Source: Lachnospira sp. UBA4346
GTDB lineage: Bacteria; Bacillota; Clostridia; Lachnospirales; Lachnospiraceae
Length of the DNA stretch: 64,000 nt
Direction of reading: 5' to 3'
Assembly (NCBI GenBank): GCA_002394205.1
Contig: DGTC01000024.1
Location: 24,285-88,284 of the forward strand
The position numbers were made by a program, and so were the translations under genes. This document shows positions 9,598 to 19,422 of this stretch, piece after piece. Position 1 is the stretch's first letter; each line of letters starts with the position of its first letter. The notes under the pieces are model-generated. The model did not search any database. It was not told where the DNA came from and worked only from the letters and a program-made list of their open reading frames with translations.

Positions 9598-11037
9598 TTA
9601 ACCCATCTCTCCACGAATATCCTGCTTTGGCGGCTCAATTGGATAATTTCCGGTAAAGCATGCATCGCAAAATCCCGTCTGCCCACAAATCATTTCGCTC
9701 AACTGAGATGTTTCAAGATACCCCAACGAATCTGCACCGATCCTTTTGCAGATTTCATCAACACTATTTCCTGATGCAATCAACTGATCTTCTGATGGAA
9801 TATCTGTTCCAAAATAACATGGATGCAAAAATGCCGGTGAACTGATTCTTACATGTACTTCTGTTGCTCCGGCATTCTTTAATAACGATACAATTCGCGC
9901 ACTCGTCGTACCTCTTACAATCGAATCATCAATCATAATCACACGTTTGCCTGCAACCGCTTCTTTTAAGACATTCAATTTTACCTTGACGCTCGATTCT
10001 CTTTGTGCCTGCTTCGGCTTAATAAATGTTCTTCCAACATAATTATTCTTAATAAATGCATTGCCGTAAGGAATTCCTGATTCCATAGAATATCCGAGTG
10101 CCGCTGCATTTCCCGACTCTGGAACCCCTACTACTAAGTCTGCTTCAACAGGATGTGTCTTTGCTAAGATACGTCCTGCATTTACTCTGGATTCATACAC
10201 ACCCATTCCGTCAATCTTACTATCCGGTCTTGCAAAATAAATATATTCAAATATACATCTGGCCGTATTCGACTGTGCCATCGACATATCAGACTGAATT
10301 CCATCCTTCGTAATCGTTACAATTTCACCTGGAAGTACGTCTCTCACAAATTCTGCACCGATGGTATCAAGTGCACATGTTTCAGATGAAAGATAATATG
10401 TATTGTCTCTCTTTCCAATACATAACGGCTTAAATCCAAACGGATCTCTTGCTCCAATTAACTTTCTCGGGCTCATTACAATCAAAGAATATGCACCTTT
10501 TATTTTCTTCATTGCACCACGTACCGCTTCTTCTACCGTTCCCACTTTCAAACGCTCTCTTGCAATCAAATAAGCAATAACTTCTGAATCAATCGTTGTC
10601 TGGAAAATCGCTCCCGTATAAGATAATTCTTCTCTAAGTTCAAGTGCATTAAGTAAATTTCCATTGTGTGCCATACCAAGCGTGCCTTTGACATAATTTA
10701 ATACCAAAGGCTGTGCATTTTCTCTGGTACTGCTGCCTGCTGTCGAATAACGCACATGACCGACTCCAATATTGCCCTTCAGACTTTCAAGTTTTTCTGC
10801 ATCAAAAACTTCATTTACAAGCCCCATATCCTTGTAAGACAACACTTTCCCCTTCGGACCTTGTGTATCACTCACTGCAATACCACAGCTTTCCTGTCCT
10901 CTGTGCTGCAGCGCAAACAGCCCATAATAGATTGTTGATGCTACATCTTTTCCATCAAAGTCATATGCGCCAAAGACACCACATTCTTCATGAATAGCAT
11001 CTTCAACTTCTCCTGTGTGTTCCGGATTCTTTGCCAT
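9598..11037 (-). CDS. purF: Amidophosphoribosyltransferase
   Basis: Committed step of purine synthesis: PRPP plus glutamine to phosphoribosylamine. Class II glutamine amidotransferase domain with the catalytic Cys19 in HEECGVFG, preceded by an 18-residue propeptide as in the Bacillus type. The PRPP-binding loop is VIMIDDSIVRGTT near residue 365, and CDACFTGNYP near the C-terminus supplies an iron-sulfur ligand cysteine. Length 479 is typical. It is upstream of purC, with a 10-bp palindrome in its leader. Confidence 0.96.
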   Translation of the reverse strand: MAKNPEHTGEVEDAIHEECGVFGAYDFDGKDVASTIYYGLFALQHRGQESCGIAVSDTQGPKGKVLSYKDMGLVNEVFDAEKLESLKGNIGVGHVRYSTAGSSTRENAQPLVLNYVKGTLGMAHNGNLLNALELREELSYTGAIFQTTIDSEVIAYLIARERLKVGTVEEAVRGAMKKIKGAYSLIVMSPRKLIGARDPFGFKPLCIGKRDNTYYLSSETCALDTIGAEFVRDVLPGEIVTITKDGIQSDMSMAQSNTARCIFEYIYFARPDSKIDGMGVYESRVNAGRILAKTHPVEADLVVGVPESGNAAALGYSMESGIPYGNAFIKNNYVGRTFIKPKQAQRESSVKVKLNVLKEAVAGKRVIMIDDSIVRGTTSARIVSLLKNAGATEVHVRISSPAFLHPCYFGTDIPSEDQLIASGNSVDEICKRIGADSLGYLETSQLSEMICGQTGFCDACFTGNYPIEPPKQDIRGEMG

Positions 11038-11064
11038 TTTCTTTCCTCGATTCTGTCTGACGGC

Positions 11065-11089
11065 TTTATTGTATTATGTATACAATAAA
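11065..11089. promoter_or_regulatory. Perfect 10-bp palindrome upstream of purF
   Basis: TTTATTGTAT and ATACAATAAA around a 5-nt centre, 28-52 bp ahead of the purF start. It could be an operator; I do not recognise a known family. I see no other gene or clear signal in 11038-11328. Confidence 0.45.
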
Positions 11090-11328
11090 ACGCATCATAA
11101 CCTGTTGATTTTCAATTGTTCATTCTGTCAGATGTACTTTTTCTTCACGAAAGCAAAAATACACAAGCATTATATAACAGCATTTTTTCAAAATCAATAC
11201 TTGCTGTTTGTCTTGCCTGTGTATCTTAAATCTTTAATCTAAAAGGGGAAATATCTCCTTCTACCCGGGTTTCTTTTCTTTATTTTCTTAATGTAAATTC
11301 AACAAATGTACACTCTGCCGCTTATATT

Positions 11329-13040
11329 TTACGCTCGCGCGTACCCCCCCGAACAGATCATACGTTCGAATTCTTCTGTCGGCATTGGCTTATAATAATA
11401 GAATCCCTGACAGTCTTCATATCCAATTTTCAATATCAAATCGCGCTGCTCTTTGTTTTCAACACCCTCCACGATTACATCCATATCTAACAACTTTGCC
11501 ATATGATAAATGGACTCCATAATATGAATTCCTTTTTCATTCATGTTAGACATTAAAAATCTCTGATCAATTTTAATTACATCAATCTCTGCAGTCTGCA
11601 GCATATTAAATGACGAGAAGCCACTTCCAAAATCATCCATTAAAACTCGAAATCCCAACTTACGCAATCGACTCAGTTCTTTGTTGAGCTTTTCGGTATT
11701 TTCCTCAAATGCACTCTCCGTAATTTCTATTTCAAGCCACTGTGGGTTCAGTTGATATTTCTGCATCAAATATTCAAAATAATCTGCAACATTCATGAAA
11801 TGGACATCCACTCTTGATACATTAACAGATACCGGAAGCGGTTCCTGACCACGGTCAGCCGTCTTTCGCAGCCATATACAGACTTCTTCCCATATATATC
11901 GATCAACTGCAACAACGTATCCGTTCTTCTCCATCGGTTCAATAAAATCCTCCGGCGGAACAATTCTGCCGTTGTGTTTCCAACGCACCAACGCCTCTGA
12001 ACCAATAACGTTTCCTGTACGCATTTCAACTTTTGGCTGTACATAAAAGAAAAATTCCTTATCCTTAAGACTTTGTGAAACATTCATCAATAAAATCTGC
12101 GTATCTCTTAACTTCTGATATTTTAACGCATCATAAATATTAACATGTTCCATAAATTTCCCACGGATATCCGATAATGCCAGCAGTGCATGATCGTACC
12201 GGTCTGATTCTAGCTCCTGCAAATCCTCACTGATATGAATTCCTAATGCAGGCGCAAAGCCTTCTGCATATTCCGTATACGCAATTTCTTTCTCTATTTC
12301 TTTACAAATTTCATCCTCCGACACTTCATCTGCAAAAAATACGACGCAGAATTCATCACTTCCCATATAATTGGTTCTTCCACCATAATTGTCTACAAAA
12401 CGAACCACCGAAGCATAACATTTTTCAAATATTCATCTCCTGCATCTCTGCCAAAAATATCATTATAGAGTTTAAAATTATTAATATCACATGCAACGGT
12501 AACAATATGTTTTGGCTGTACTTGCTTGACCCATTCATCAATCATCTGAAAGAAATTTTTCTCTTGTTCAAACAATGACACGGCACTGGTATGTAAAAAA
12601 CTGCTCCGTTCTAATTTTCTTTCTTCTTCCGTTAATAAACCTGTCATACAAATTAACACAGGCTCGTCCCCTGCATCATCAAATAAAATCACCTGTATTC
12701 GAATATAAAGATATTCTTCTTTATCCGACTTAATCCGAAACACCTGTGAAATCCGCTTATTTGCATAAGGTCTGGTTAATTCCTGCATCAGGTGATTTAC
12801 ATCCCAGAACTCCTTGTATTTGTGTCTCTCTTCTATATGAATCAGGTGATCAATCATATTCTGTACAACGTCGTAGAAATCTCCTTCGGGATATGCTCCT
12901 TGAATATAATTACTGTATAACATTTTATAATAATTAGACATTGGGTGAATTTCTATCATTTCGTTAAATCCGAAACGTGATGATCTCATTTTTGTATTTT
13001 GCATCTTTCCTTTATCTGTCGTTATATTTTTGACACTCAA
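11329..13040 (-). pseudogene. GGDEF-EAL c-di-GMP phosphodiesterase gene split by a frameshift
   Basis: Two overlapping frames make one protein. The upstream frame (12393-13040, TTG start after GGAG) holds a PAS-like sensor and the first half of a GGDEF domain up to GDEYLKNV; the downstream frame (11329-12408) continues with VVRFVDNYGG, a degenerate GSDEF signature and a complete EAL domain. EAL residues are intact: SEALVRW, EITES, DDFGSGFSS, IKID and EGVE. The junction is at an A5 run (TTGAAAAATG); one more A would restore YLKKCYASVVRFVD. So the phosphodiesterase part could still work if translated, while the cyclase part is degenerate. It is translationally coupled to the diguanylate cyclase upstream. 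Confidence 0.8.
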
Positions 13041-13041
13041 T

Positions 13042-14346
13042 TTATTTCTCCTTATCTGAATAAATAGCCTCGCTGTTGTCCTGTTTTAAATTGATTTTAT
13101 ATCGATTGCGTCCGGATAATTTTGCCATATACAACGCATAATCTGTTCTCTTCATCACATCATTGTAGAATTCGTCTGTTTCTTCAAAAACAGTAAATCC
13201 AATTGAGGATGTCATCGTAATTAGTTCTGTTCCTGTGTCAATTTCTATGGACTGAATTTTTTCAATTAATTCTTTTCCTAATGTGTTTACATTTTCTATG
13301 CCGTAATTAGGCAAAATGACAACAAACTCATCTCCACCCCATCGTATAATGGTTCCCTGCGACTTAATAACATGCGAAATTGCAACAACAAATTCCTGCA
13401 ATGCATGATCACCTGCTTCATGTCCATATGTATCATTAATCTTTTTAAAATAATCAATATCTAACATTGCAACAACTGCGCTTCCATTTCCATGTCTGCA
13501 CTCATCACAATACCTAGACAACAGCCACTCTCCATACCGTCTAGAGCCTGCTCCTGTCAAATAATCCGCATTTAATTCAGATATCAGTTCTTTTGCTTTT
13601 GAATCATACTGTTTTCTTCTATAAGCCAATACCAATACAAATCCTAATACAACTGCCAGTTCCATAAGAATAATACCTAAAAACAGCAATTTTCTAGTCT
13701 TCGACTGCATCTGATTCACATAATTGTCAACTTCTTCTAAGTCAACGCCCATGCAAATAATCCAATTATAATCTGCATACAGCTTTGCAAATGTAAGTTT
13801 TGTAACCTGCCTGTCAGAATCTATTTTTTGAAATTGATAAACCTGATAGATTTCCCCTTCTTTTTTTATTCCTTCTAACTCTACCAGATACGGCTTATTT
13901 CCAACCGAATCCTCTTCATTCGTTGACAGCATCATTCCTTCTGTATCTTTTAGATTTGCATGAATAATACGAATTCCATAATCATCTCCACCGTCATAAT
14001 TAAGAACCTTATTAATCCATATATAAGAAGCGTCATTATATTCTGATGCATATATCCAGTTACGCACATCATTTTCCAGCATTTCTTCTATCTGTTCCTC
14101 TGAAAAGCCTTCATTTGCATCACGTAAAATTTCCTGACGCTCATCTAAATTAATAATAATATTATCTACAACATCTTCTAAATGTTTCTTTTTTATGTCT
14201 AATATTGAATCATATGCATACTGTGAAAAACGACGAACCAGCCAATGATATTCAAGGATAATTGCTGCAAAGACCGCTATAATAATCAACATCAAATGAA
14301 TCACATGTTTTTTTCGTATCCAAAAGCATTGTATTTTCTGTGCCAT
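13042..14346 (-). CDS. Membrane-bound diguanylate cyclase with extracytoplasmic Cache sensor
   Basis: A 434-residue protein: membrane helix at about 15-35, an extracytoplasmic single-Cache-like sensor at about 40-215 containing YIWINKVLNYDG and GNKPYLVELEG, a second helix at about 222-245, then a GGDEF domain with intact RWGGDEF near residue 345. No RxxD inhibitory site stands before GGDEF, so product inhibition may be absent. It makes c-di-GMP in response to an outside ligand. The next gene, an EAL protein, overlaps its stop region, suggesting a make-and-break pair. Confidence 0.88.
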   Translation of the reverse strand: MAQKIQCFWIRKKHVIHLMLIIIAVFAAIILEYHWLVRRFSQYAYDSILDIKKKHLEDVVDNIIINLDERQEILRDANEGFSEEQIEEMLENDVRNWIYASEYNDASYIWINKVLNYDGGDDYGIRIIHANLKDTEGMMLSTNEEDSVGNKPYLVELEGIKKEGEIYQVYQFQKIDSDRQVTKLTFAKLYADYNWIICMGVDLEEVDNYVNQMQSKTRKLLFLGIILMELAVVLGFVLVLAYRRKQYDSKAKELISELNADYLTGAGSRRYGEWLLSRYCDECRHGNGSAVVAMLDIDYFKKINDTYGHEAGDHALQEFVVAISHVIKSQGTIIRWGGDEFVVILPNYGIENVNTLGKELIEKIQSIEIDTGTELITMTSSIGFTVFEETDEFYNDVMKRTDYALYMAKLSGRNRYKINLKQDNSEAIYSDKEK

Positions 14347-14535
14347 GCCAATATCCCCTCCCTGTACTTTCTTTTCTATCGTTGTATTTCTATTTATTTA
14401 ACATACTATATTACTAATTAGCAGTCAATTTTCCTGCTCTTTTTTTATAAAAAGTTTATCTTCCCATTATGTTTTTTTCAATTTCATCGCTTTTTATCCT
14501 ATTTTCTGCAAATACCTGTATATTATATATCTTAT

Positions 14536-14582
14536 AAAAAGGCTCCATCTTATACATGATTATCCGTATAAAATGAAGCCTT
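14536..14582 (-). terminator. Terminator after the polygalacturonase gene
   Basis: Stem AAGGCTTCAT...ATGGAGCCTT (minus strand) followed by TTTTTATA, 25 bp after the GH28 stop. Confidence 0.75.
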
Positions 14583-14607
14583 CCTGCTCTAGTCAAATTG
14601 TTATATT

Positions 14608-15978
14608 TTAGACGAATTGGGTACGTTCCATCTGTACACCATCTCCTGTAATTTTCTGAGCTACATCTGCCTGAAAATAAGAATCTTCGACAGTAATATG
14701 GCAAATGGTATCTTCTCTGCCGGCAATCGGTTCTACCTTAATCGCACAGCCTGCGCCTATACAATTGATATTCTGAAAATGAATCTTCTGGAAATGTGGT
14801 ACGTCTGCTTCGTCTGTCTGTGCAATCGTTTCATTTCTATTTAAAGAATTCAGCACATAAGACATAGTAAGAATAATTGCTTCTTGCTTAATATTCATCA
14901 TCTGAATATTCTCAACAAAAATATCTTCTACGACACCACCTCTGCCGAGTGCACTCTTCATACGCACCCCGACATCTGTTCCAAGAAATGTACAATTCTC
15001 AACCAATACATGTCGAACGCCACGTGACATCTCACTGCCGATTACAAACCCTCCATGTCCTTCATTGACAATACAGTCATGGATGTATACATTTTCACAC
15101 GGTCCTTCAAATGCTCTGGCTTCTGCATTCTTACCGGATTTTAAACAAATGGCATCATCGCCTGTCTCAAATACACAGTCGTGAATATGAACGCCATTGC
15201 AAGATTCTACATCAATACCATCTCCATTTTGTGCATAATATGGATTGTTGACATGAACCCCTCGAACCGTCAGATTCTGACAGAAAAATGGATGAATATT
15301 CCATGCTGGTGAATTCATAAAGGTTGCGCCTTCTAGCAATACCTTATTACAGTGCTTTAAACTTACCATAACCGGACGGTAGAAATCGTAAAATGCTTCT
15401 GCACGCTTTAATGCATTTTCTTCATCTTTTTGGATATTCTTCTCATTTCCAAGATATGCAGATTCTGTTGGAAGCCAAATGCCGCCTTCCTTTGTCTCAA
15501 TAATATAGGTACTCTTTTTCTTGAGTGCTTCCCACTGACGCTCCGTCAATTTAAACTGCTTAATCGGTCGCCACAAATCGCCGCTTCCGTCAATGACACC
15601 ATCCCCACAAATGGCAATATTTTCTACGTGCTCTGCTGAAATTGGCGATACCGTACGAATACATTCCTGTCCTTCATAATTTGTTAAAATCAATGGATAT
15701 TCTTCCATATTTTTGGAAAATTTGAGCACTGCCTGCTTCTCTAAATATAAGCGAACATTACTTTTCAATGTAATTGGTCCGGTTATCCACATTCCTGCTT
15801 CAATACGCACCGTTCCTCCACCAAGTTCAGAGATATGTGCAATTGCTTTGTTGATTGCTGCTGCATTTGCCTTCGAATCTGCTAATGCACTGCAATTTTT
15901 CTTTGCACCAAATTCTGCTATCGTCACTGTTCTGTCTGCAAACTGCGGCACTTCTATGTTAAAATTTTCACGATTCAT
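14608..15978 (-). CDS. Glycoside hydrolase family 28 (polygalacturonase-type)
   Basis: Parallel beta-helix enzyme that hydrolyses pectic galacturonan. The GH28 catalytic set is visible: NGD (in YAQNGDGIDVESC), the adjacent aspartates in DDAICLKSG, GHG (EGHGGFVIGSE) and RMK (VRMKSALGRGG). No signal peptide is seen in the 456 residues, so it is probably cytosolic and acts on imported oligogalacturonides, possibly in an exo mode. It stands alone with its own terminator. Confidence 0.9.
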   Translation of the reverse strand: MNRENFNIEVPQFADRTVTIAEFGAKKNCSALADSKANAAAINKAIAHISELGGGTVRIEAGMWITGPITLKSNVRLYLEKQAVLKFSKNMEEYPLILTNYEGQECIRTVSPISAEHVENIAICGDGVIDGSGDLWRPIKQFKLTERQWEALKKKSTYIIETKEGGIWLPTESAYLGNEKNIQKDEENALKRAEAFYDFYRPVMVSLKHCNKVLLEGATFMNSPAWNIHPFFCQNLTVRGVHVNNPYYAQNGDGIDVESCNGVHIHDCVFETGDDAICLKSGKNAEARAFEGPCENVYIHDCIVNEGHGGFVIGSEMSRGVRHVLVENCTFLGTDVGVRMKSALGRGGVVEDIFVENIQMMNIKQEAIILTMSYVLNSLNRNETIAQTDEADVPHFQKIHFQNINCIGAGCAIKVEPIAGREDTICHITVEDSYFQADVAQKITGDGVQMERTQFV

Positions 15979-16136
15979 ATCGTTCCTCCTACGCTTCTCA
16001 TTTCAAAAATTTTATGCCTTTCCATATTTTCTTTAACATCTGAAATAAACATAAATACAATTTTATTTAATTGTATCATTCTATCTGATTGGTGGCAATA
16101 GAACAACGTGTCATTTGCATATCCTTTCTAATCACT

Positions 16137-16178
16137 CAAAAAGCTGGCATTCTGCAACACCTGCAAAATACCAGCTTC
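16137..16178 (-). terminator. Terminator of the aspS-gatCAB operon
   Basis: Minus-strand stem AAGCTGGTAT/ATGCCAGCTT (16141-16178) followed by TTTTTGAG, 30 bp after gatB. Confidence 0.8.
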
Positions 16179-16207
16179 CCATTCTTCTTTAGGATGTCTA
16201 TCCTCTT

Positions 16208-17647
16208 CTATTCTGAAAGCAATTCCTGTAATAACTTATTTACCATGCCCGGATTTGCCTTGCCCTGCATCGCTTTCATAGTCTGACCAACTAAGAAGCC
16301 GATTGCCTGCTTCTTACCGCCCTTATAATCTGCAACCGACTGTGGGTTATCTGCGATAACCTTCTCAACCGTTGCCTTTAAGGCACCTTCATCATTGACC
16401 TGCTTCAAGCCATTCTCTTCAATATACTTGTCAGGATCAATATCTTCATCAAATACCTTTGCAAATACTTCCTTTGCAACAGAGTTATTGATTGCACCAT
16501 CTTCTACAAGCTGAATGAGCTTTGCAAGGTTCTCTGGTGAGAATGAAATATCCGCTGCATCCATTTCTTTTTCTTTTAACAGACGCATAACTTCACCCAT
16601 AATCCAGTTAGAAACCTTCTTTGGCTGATTGCAGATAGCTGTTGTTGCTTCAAAGAGGTCTGCTAACTTCTTTGAATCTGTAATGATATTAATATCATAC
16701 TCCGGAAGTCCGAATTCTTCCTTATATCTAGCCATCTTCTCTGTCTTAAATTCTGGCTGTGCTGAACGGATTCTTTCTAACCATTCATCACTGATATGGA
16801 TTGGAACAAGATCCGGATCTGGGAAATAACGATAATCCTGTGCATCTTCCTTAGAACGCATTGCATAAGAATATTCCTTATTATCATCCCATCTTCTTGT
16901 TTCCTGAACAACCTGCTCGCCTGCTTCTAACAAGTCAATCTGTCTTGCAATTTCATTTTCAATACATCTTGAAATCGCACTAAATGAATTCAAGTTCTTT
17001 GTCTCTGTTCTTGTACCGAATTCTGTTGCACCAACTTCACGTACAGACAAGTTGACATCAGCACGCATCGAACCTTCCTGCAGCTTACAATCTGATACAC
17101 CAAGATACTGCACAATCAGTCTTAACTTATCAAGGTAAGCGATAACTTCCTCAGCACTGCGCATATCTGGTTCTGATACAATCTCAATCAAAGGCACACC
17201 CGAACGATTATAATCTACCAAAGACACATCTTCCCAATCATCATGAACGAGTTTACCAGCATCTTCTTCCATATGAATCTCATGGATACGAATTGGCTTT
17301 ACTGTTCCATCTTCTAATGTAATATCTACATGTCCATCACGGCAGATTGGAAGATATAACTGTGAAATCTGATAATTCTGTGCATTATCCGGATAGAAAT
17401 AGTTCTTTCTATCAAACTTACAATTCTGTGTAATGGTACAGTTCGTTGCAAGACCTACTGCTGCTGCATATTCTACAACCTGCTTATTGAGTACCGGAAG
17501 AGAACCCGGCATACCTGTACATACGGGACAAGTGTGTGTATTTGGCGCACCACCAAAAGCTGTTGAACAGCCGCAGAAAATCTTTGTCTTTGTTGCAAGT
17601 TCTACGTGTACTTCCAAACCTATGACTGTTTCATACTGTTTTGCCAT
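16208..17647 (-). CDS. gatB: Asp-tRNA(Asn)/Glu-tRNA(Gln) amidotransferase subunit B
   Basis: The tRNA-binding and kinase subunit of GatCAB, which phosphorylates misacylated Asp-tRNA(Asn) or Glu-tRNA(Gln) before amidation. The conserved N-terminus (YETVIGLEVHVEL), zinc cysteines (CGCS and CPVC) and the C-terminal YqeY-like tail (IGFLVGQTMKAMQGKANPG) are present. Length 479 is standard. It is the last gene of aspS-gatC-gatA-gatB. Confidence 0.97.
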   Translation of the reverse strand: MAKQYETVIGLEVHVELATKTKIFCGCSTAFGGAPNTHTCPVCTGMPGSLPVLNKQVVEYAAAVGLATNCTITQNCKFDRKNYFYPDNAQNYQISQLYLPICRDGHVDITLEDGTVKPIRIHEIHMEEDAGKLVHDDWEDVSLVDYNRSGVPLIEIVSEPDMRSAEEVIAYLDKLRLIVQYLGVSDCKLQEGSMRADVNLSVREVGATEFGTRTETKNLNSFSAISRCIENEIARQIDLLEAGEQVVQETRRWDDNKEYSYAMRSKEDAQDYRYFPDPDLVPIHISDEWLERIRSAQPEFKTEKMARYKEEFGLPEYDINIITDSKKLADLFEATTAICNQPKKVSNWIMGEVMRLLKEKEMDAADISFSPENLAKLIQLVEDGAINNSVAKEVFAKVFDEDIDPDKYIEENGLKQVNDEGALKATVEKVIADNPQSVADYKGGKKQAIGFLVGQTMKAMQGKANPGMVNKLLQELLSE

Positions 17648-17648
17648 A

Positions 17649-19097
17649 TTACTCTACCTGTCCTTTCTGTGCCTGCTCTAATGCATAACCAGCACGAATT
17701 AACTTCTTTTCTTCAAAGCAGTCACCAATCAACTGAACGCCAATTGGAAGTCCTGCATTGTCTGTGCCAACCGGTACAGATAATCCCGGAAGTCCTGCGA
17801 GATTTAATGAAATTGTATAAATATCTGATAAATACATCTTAATTGGATCTGATAAAGACGCTCCAAGTTTTGGTGCCGTTGTCGGTGCAACCGGTCCTAA
17901 AATGATGTCGTATTTTGCAAATGCTTCATCAAACGCCTTCTTAATCAAAGCCTTTACGCGAAGTGCCTTTAAGTAATATGCATCATAATAACCTGAACTT
18001 AATACGAAAGAACCAAGCATAATTCTTCTCTTCACTTCCGGACCAAAACCTTCCGAACGCGTCTTCTTATACATATCATGCAATCCTTCAAATTCCTTTG
18101 CACGATAGCCATATTTTACACCATCAAAACGCTCTAAATTCGAGCTGGCTTCTGCTGCTGCAATTGTATAATATGTTGGAATCGCATATTCTACAAGGCT
18201 CAAATCGAATTCCTCAACGATAGCACCCTTTGCTTCTAACTGCTTCGCTGCATTTAAGACTGCTTCCTTAACTTCCGGTTCAAGACCTTCTCTGAAATAA
18301 TCTCTTGGAATACCAATCTTTAAGCCCTTCACATCATCTACCAATGCGGATGTAAAATCTGTATCTTTCCGTTCAATTGATGTAGAATCCTTCTTATCAT
18401 AAGAAGAAATAATCTCCATAATTGTTGCACAGTCTGTAACATCCTTACATAATGGTCCAATCTGATCTAGGGAAGAACCATAAGCAATCAAACCATATCT
18501 TGATACCGTTCCGTAAGTTGGCTTCATACCAACAACGCCGCAATAAGATGCCGGCTGTCTAATCGAACCACCTGTATCAGAACCTAATGCAAAGAAACAT
18601 TCATTGGCTGCAACGGCTGCTGCAGAGCCACCTGATGAACCACCCGGTACATGTTCCGGATTACGAGGATTCTTTGTCACGCCATATGCTGATGTCTCTG
18701 TTGTAGAACCCATTGCAAATTCATCCATATTTGTCTTACCAATCATCACTGCTCCAGCCTTCTCTAACTGAACGACTGCTTCTGATGAGTATGTTGGAAT
18801 GAAATTCTCTAAAATCTTAGAAGAACAAGTTGTCAGTGTTCCCTTGGTACAGAGATTATCCTTAATTGCAACCGGAACACCGGCAAGTGGGCCGGTAAGT
18901 GTTCCTGCTGCAATGGCTTCATCTGCTGCTTTTGCACGTGCTAAGGCAGCTTCTGCATCGATGGTTACATAACAATGATATTCCTGTTCTGTCTTTTCAA
19001 TCTGGGCAAGCACTGCCTGCATTGCCTCAACTGCTGTTGTTTCGCCTTTGGCAATTGCCTTACCAAGCCCAACAGCTGTATAATCTAACACATTCAT
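17649..19097 (-). CDS. gatA: Asp-tRNA(Asn)/Glu-tRNA(Gln) amidotransferase subunit A
   Basis: Amidase-signature subunit that releases ammonia from glutamine for the transamidation. The Ser-cisSer-Lys triad is visible: Lys in GVPVAIKDN, cis-Ser in GGSSGGSAAAV and the nucleophile in GSDTGGSIRQPA. The 482 residues are the usual length. Its stop is one base before the gatB start, so the two subunits should be translationally coupled. Confidence 0.97.
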   Translation of the reverse strand: MNVLDYTAVGLGKAIAKGETTAVEAMQAVLAQIEKTEQEYHCYVTIDAEAALARAKAADEAIAAGTLTGPLAGVPVAIKDNLCTKGTLTTCSSKILENFIPTYSSEAVVQLEKAGAVMIGKTNMDEFAMGSTTETSAYGVTKNPRNPEHVPGGSSGGSAAAVAANECFFALGSDTGGSIRQPASYCGVVGMKPTYGTVSRYGLIAYGSSLDQIGPLCKDVTDCATIMEIISSYDKKDSTSIERKDTDFTSALVDDVKGLKIGIPRDYFREGLEPEVKEAVLNAAKQLEAKGAIVEEFDLSLVEYAIPTYYTIAAAEASSNLERFDGVKYGYRAKEFEGLHDMYKKTRSEGFGPEVKRRIMLGSFVLSSGYYDAYYLKALRVKALIKKAFDEAFAKYDIILGPVAPTTAPKLGASLSDPIKMYLSDIYTISLNLAGLPGLSVPVGTDNAGLPIGVQLIGDCFEEKKLIRAGYALEQAQKGQVE

Positions 19098-19115
19098 TGT
19101 ATACGTCCTTTCTAT

Positions 19116-19409
19116 TTAATCCACTGTCTTTGGTACAACAAATGCTGAATCCTTTTCTTCCGGAGCATTCTTTAAAATGTTCTCGCTGTCATCACCATTT
19201 GTTACGACATCTTCTCTCATTACATTTGACACTGGAAATACGTGTGACATTGGCTCAATCCCTGTTGTATCTAATTCACTGAGCTTATCAATATGATCTA
19301 ACATACGTGCCATATCATTTTGGGCAGCTTCTTTTTCTTCCTCAGATAACTCTAACTTTGCCAAAATGCCAACGTATTCGATTGTTTCATCACTAATTAC
19401 ATTTGCCAT
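19116..19409 (-). CDS. gatC: Asp-tRNA(Asn)/Glu-tRNA(Gln) amidotransferase subunit C
   Basis: Small scaffold subunit that holds GatA and GatB together. The start MANVISDETIEYV is preferred because AAGGCGG lies upstream; an earlier in-frame GTG overlaps that ribosome site. It shows the family pattern LAKLELSEEE, MLDHIDKL and PMSHV, then REDVV near residue 70. It lies 13 bp after aspS. Confidence 0.94.
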   Translation of the reverse strand: MANVISDETIEYVGILAKLELSEEEKEAAQNDMARMLDHIDKLSELDTTGIEPMSHVFPVSNVMREDVVTNGDDSENILKNAPEEKDSAFVVPKTVD

Positions 19410-19422
19410 AGAGGTCACCGCC

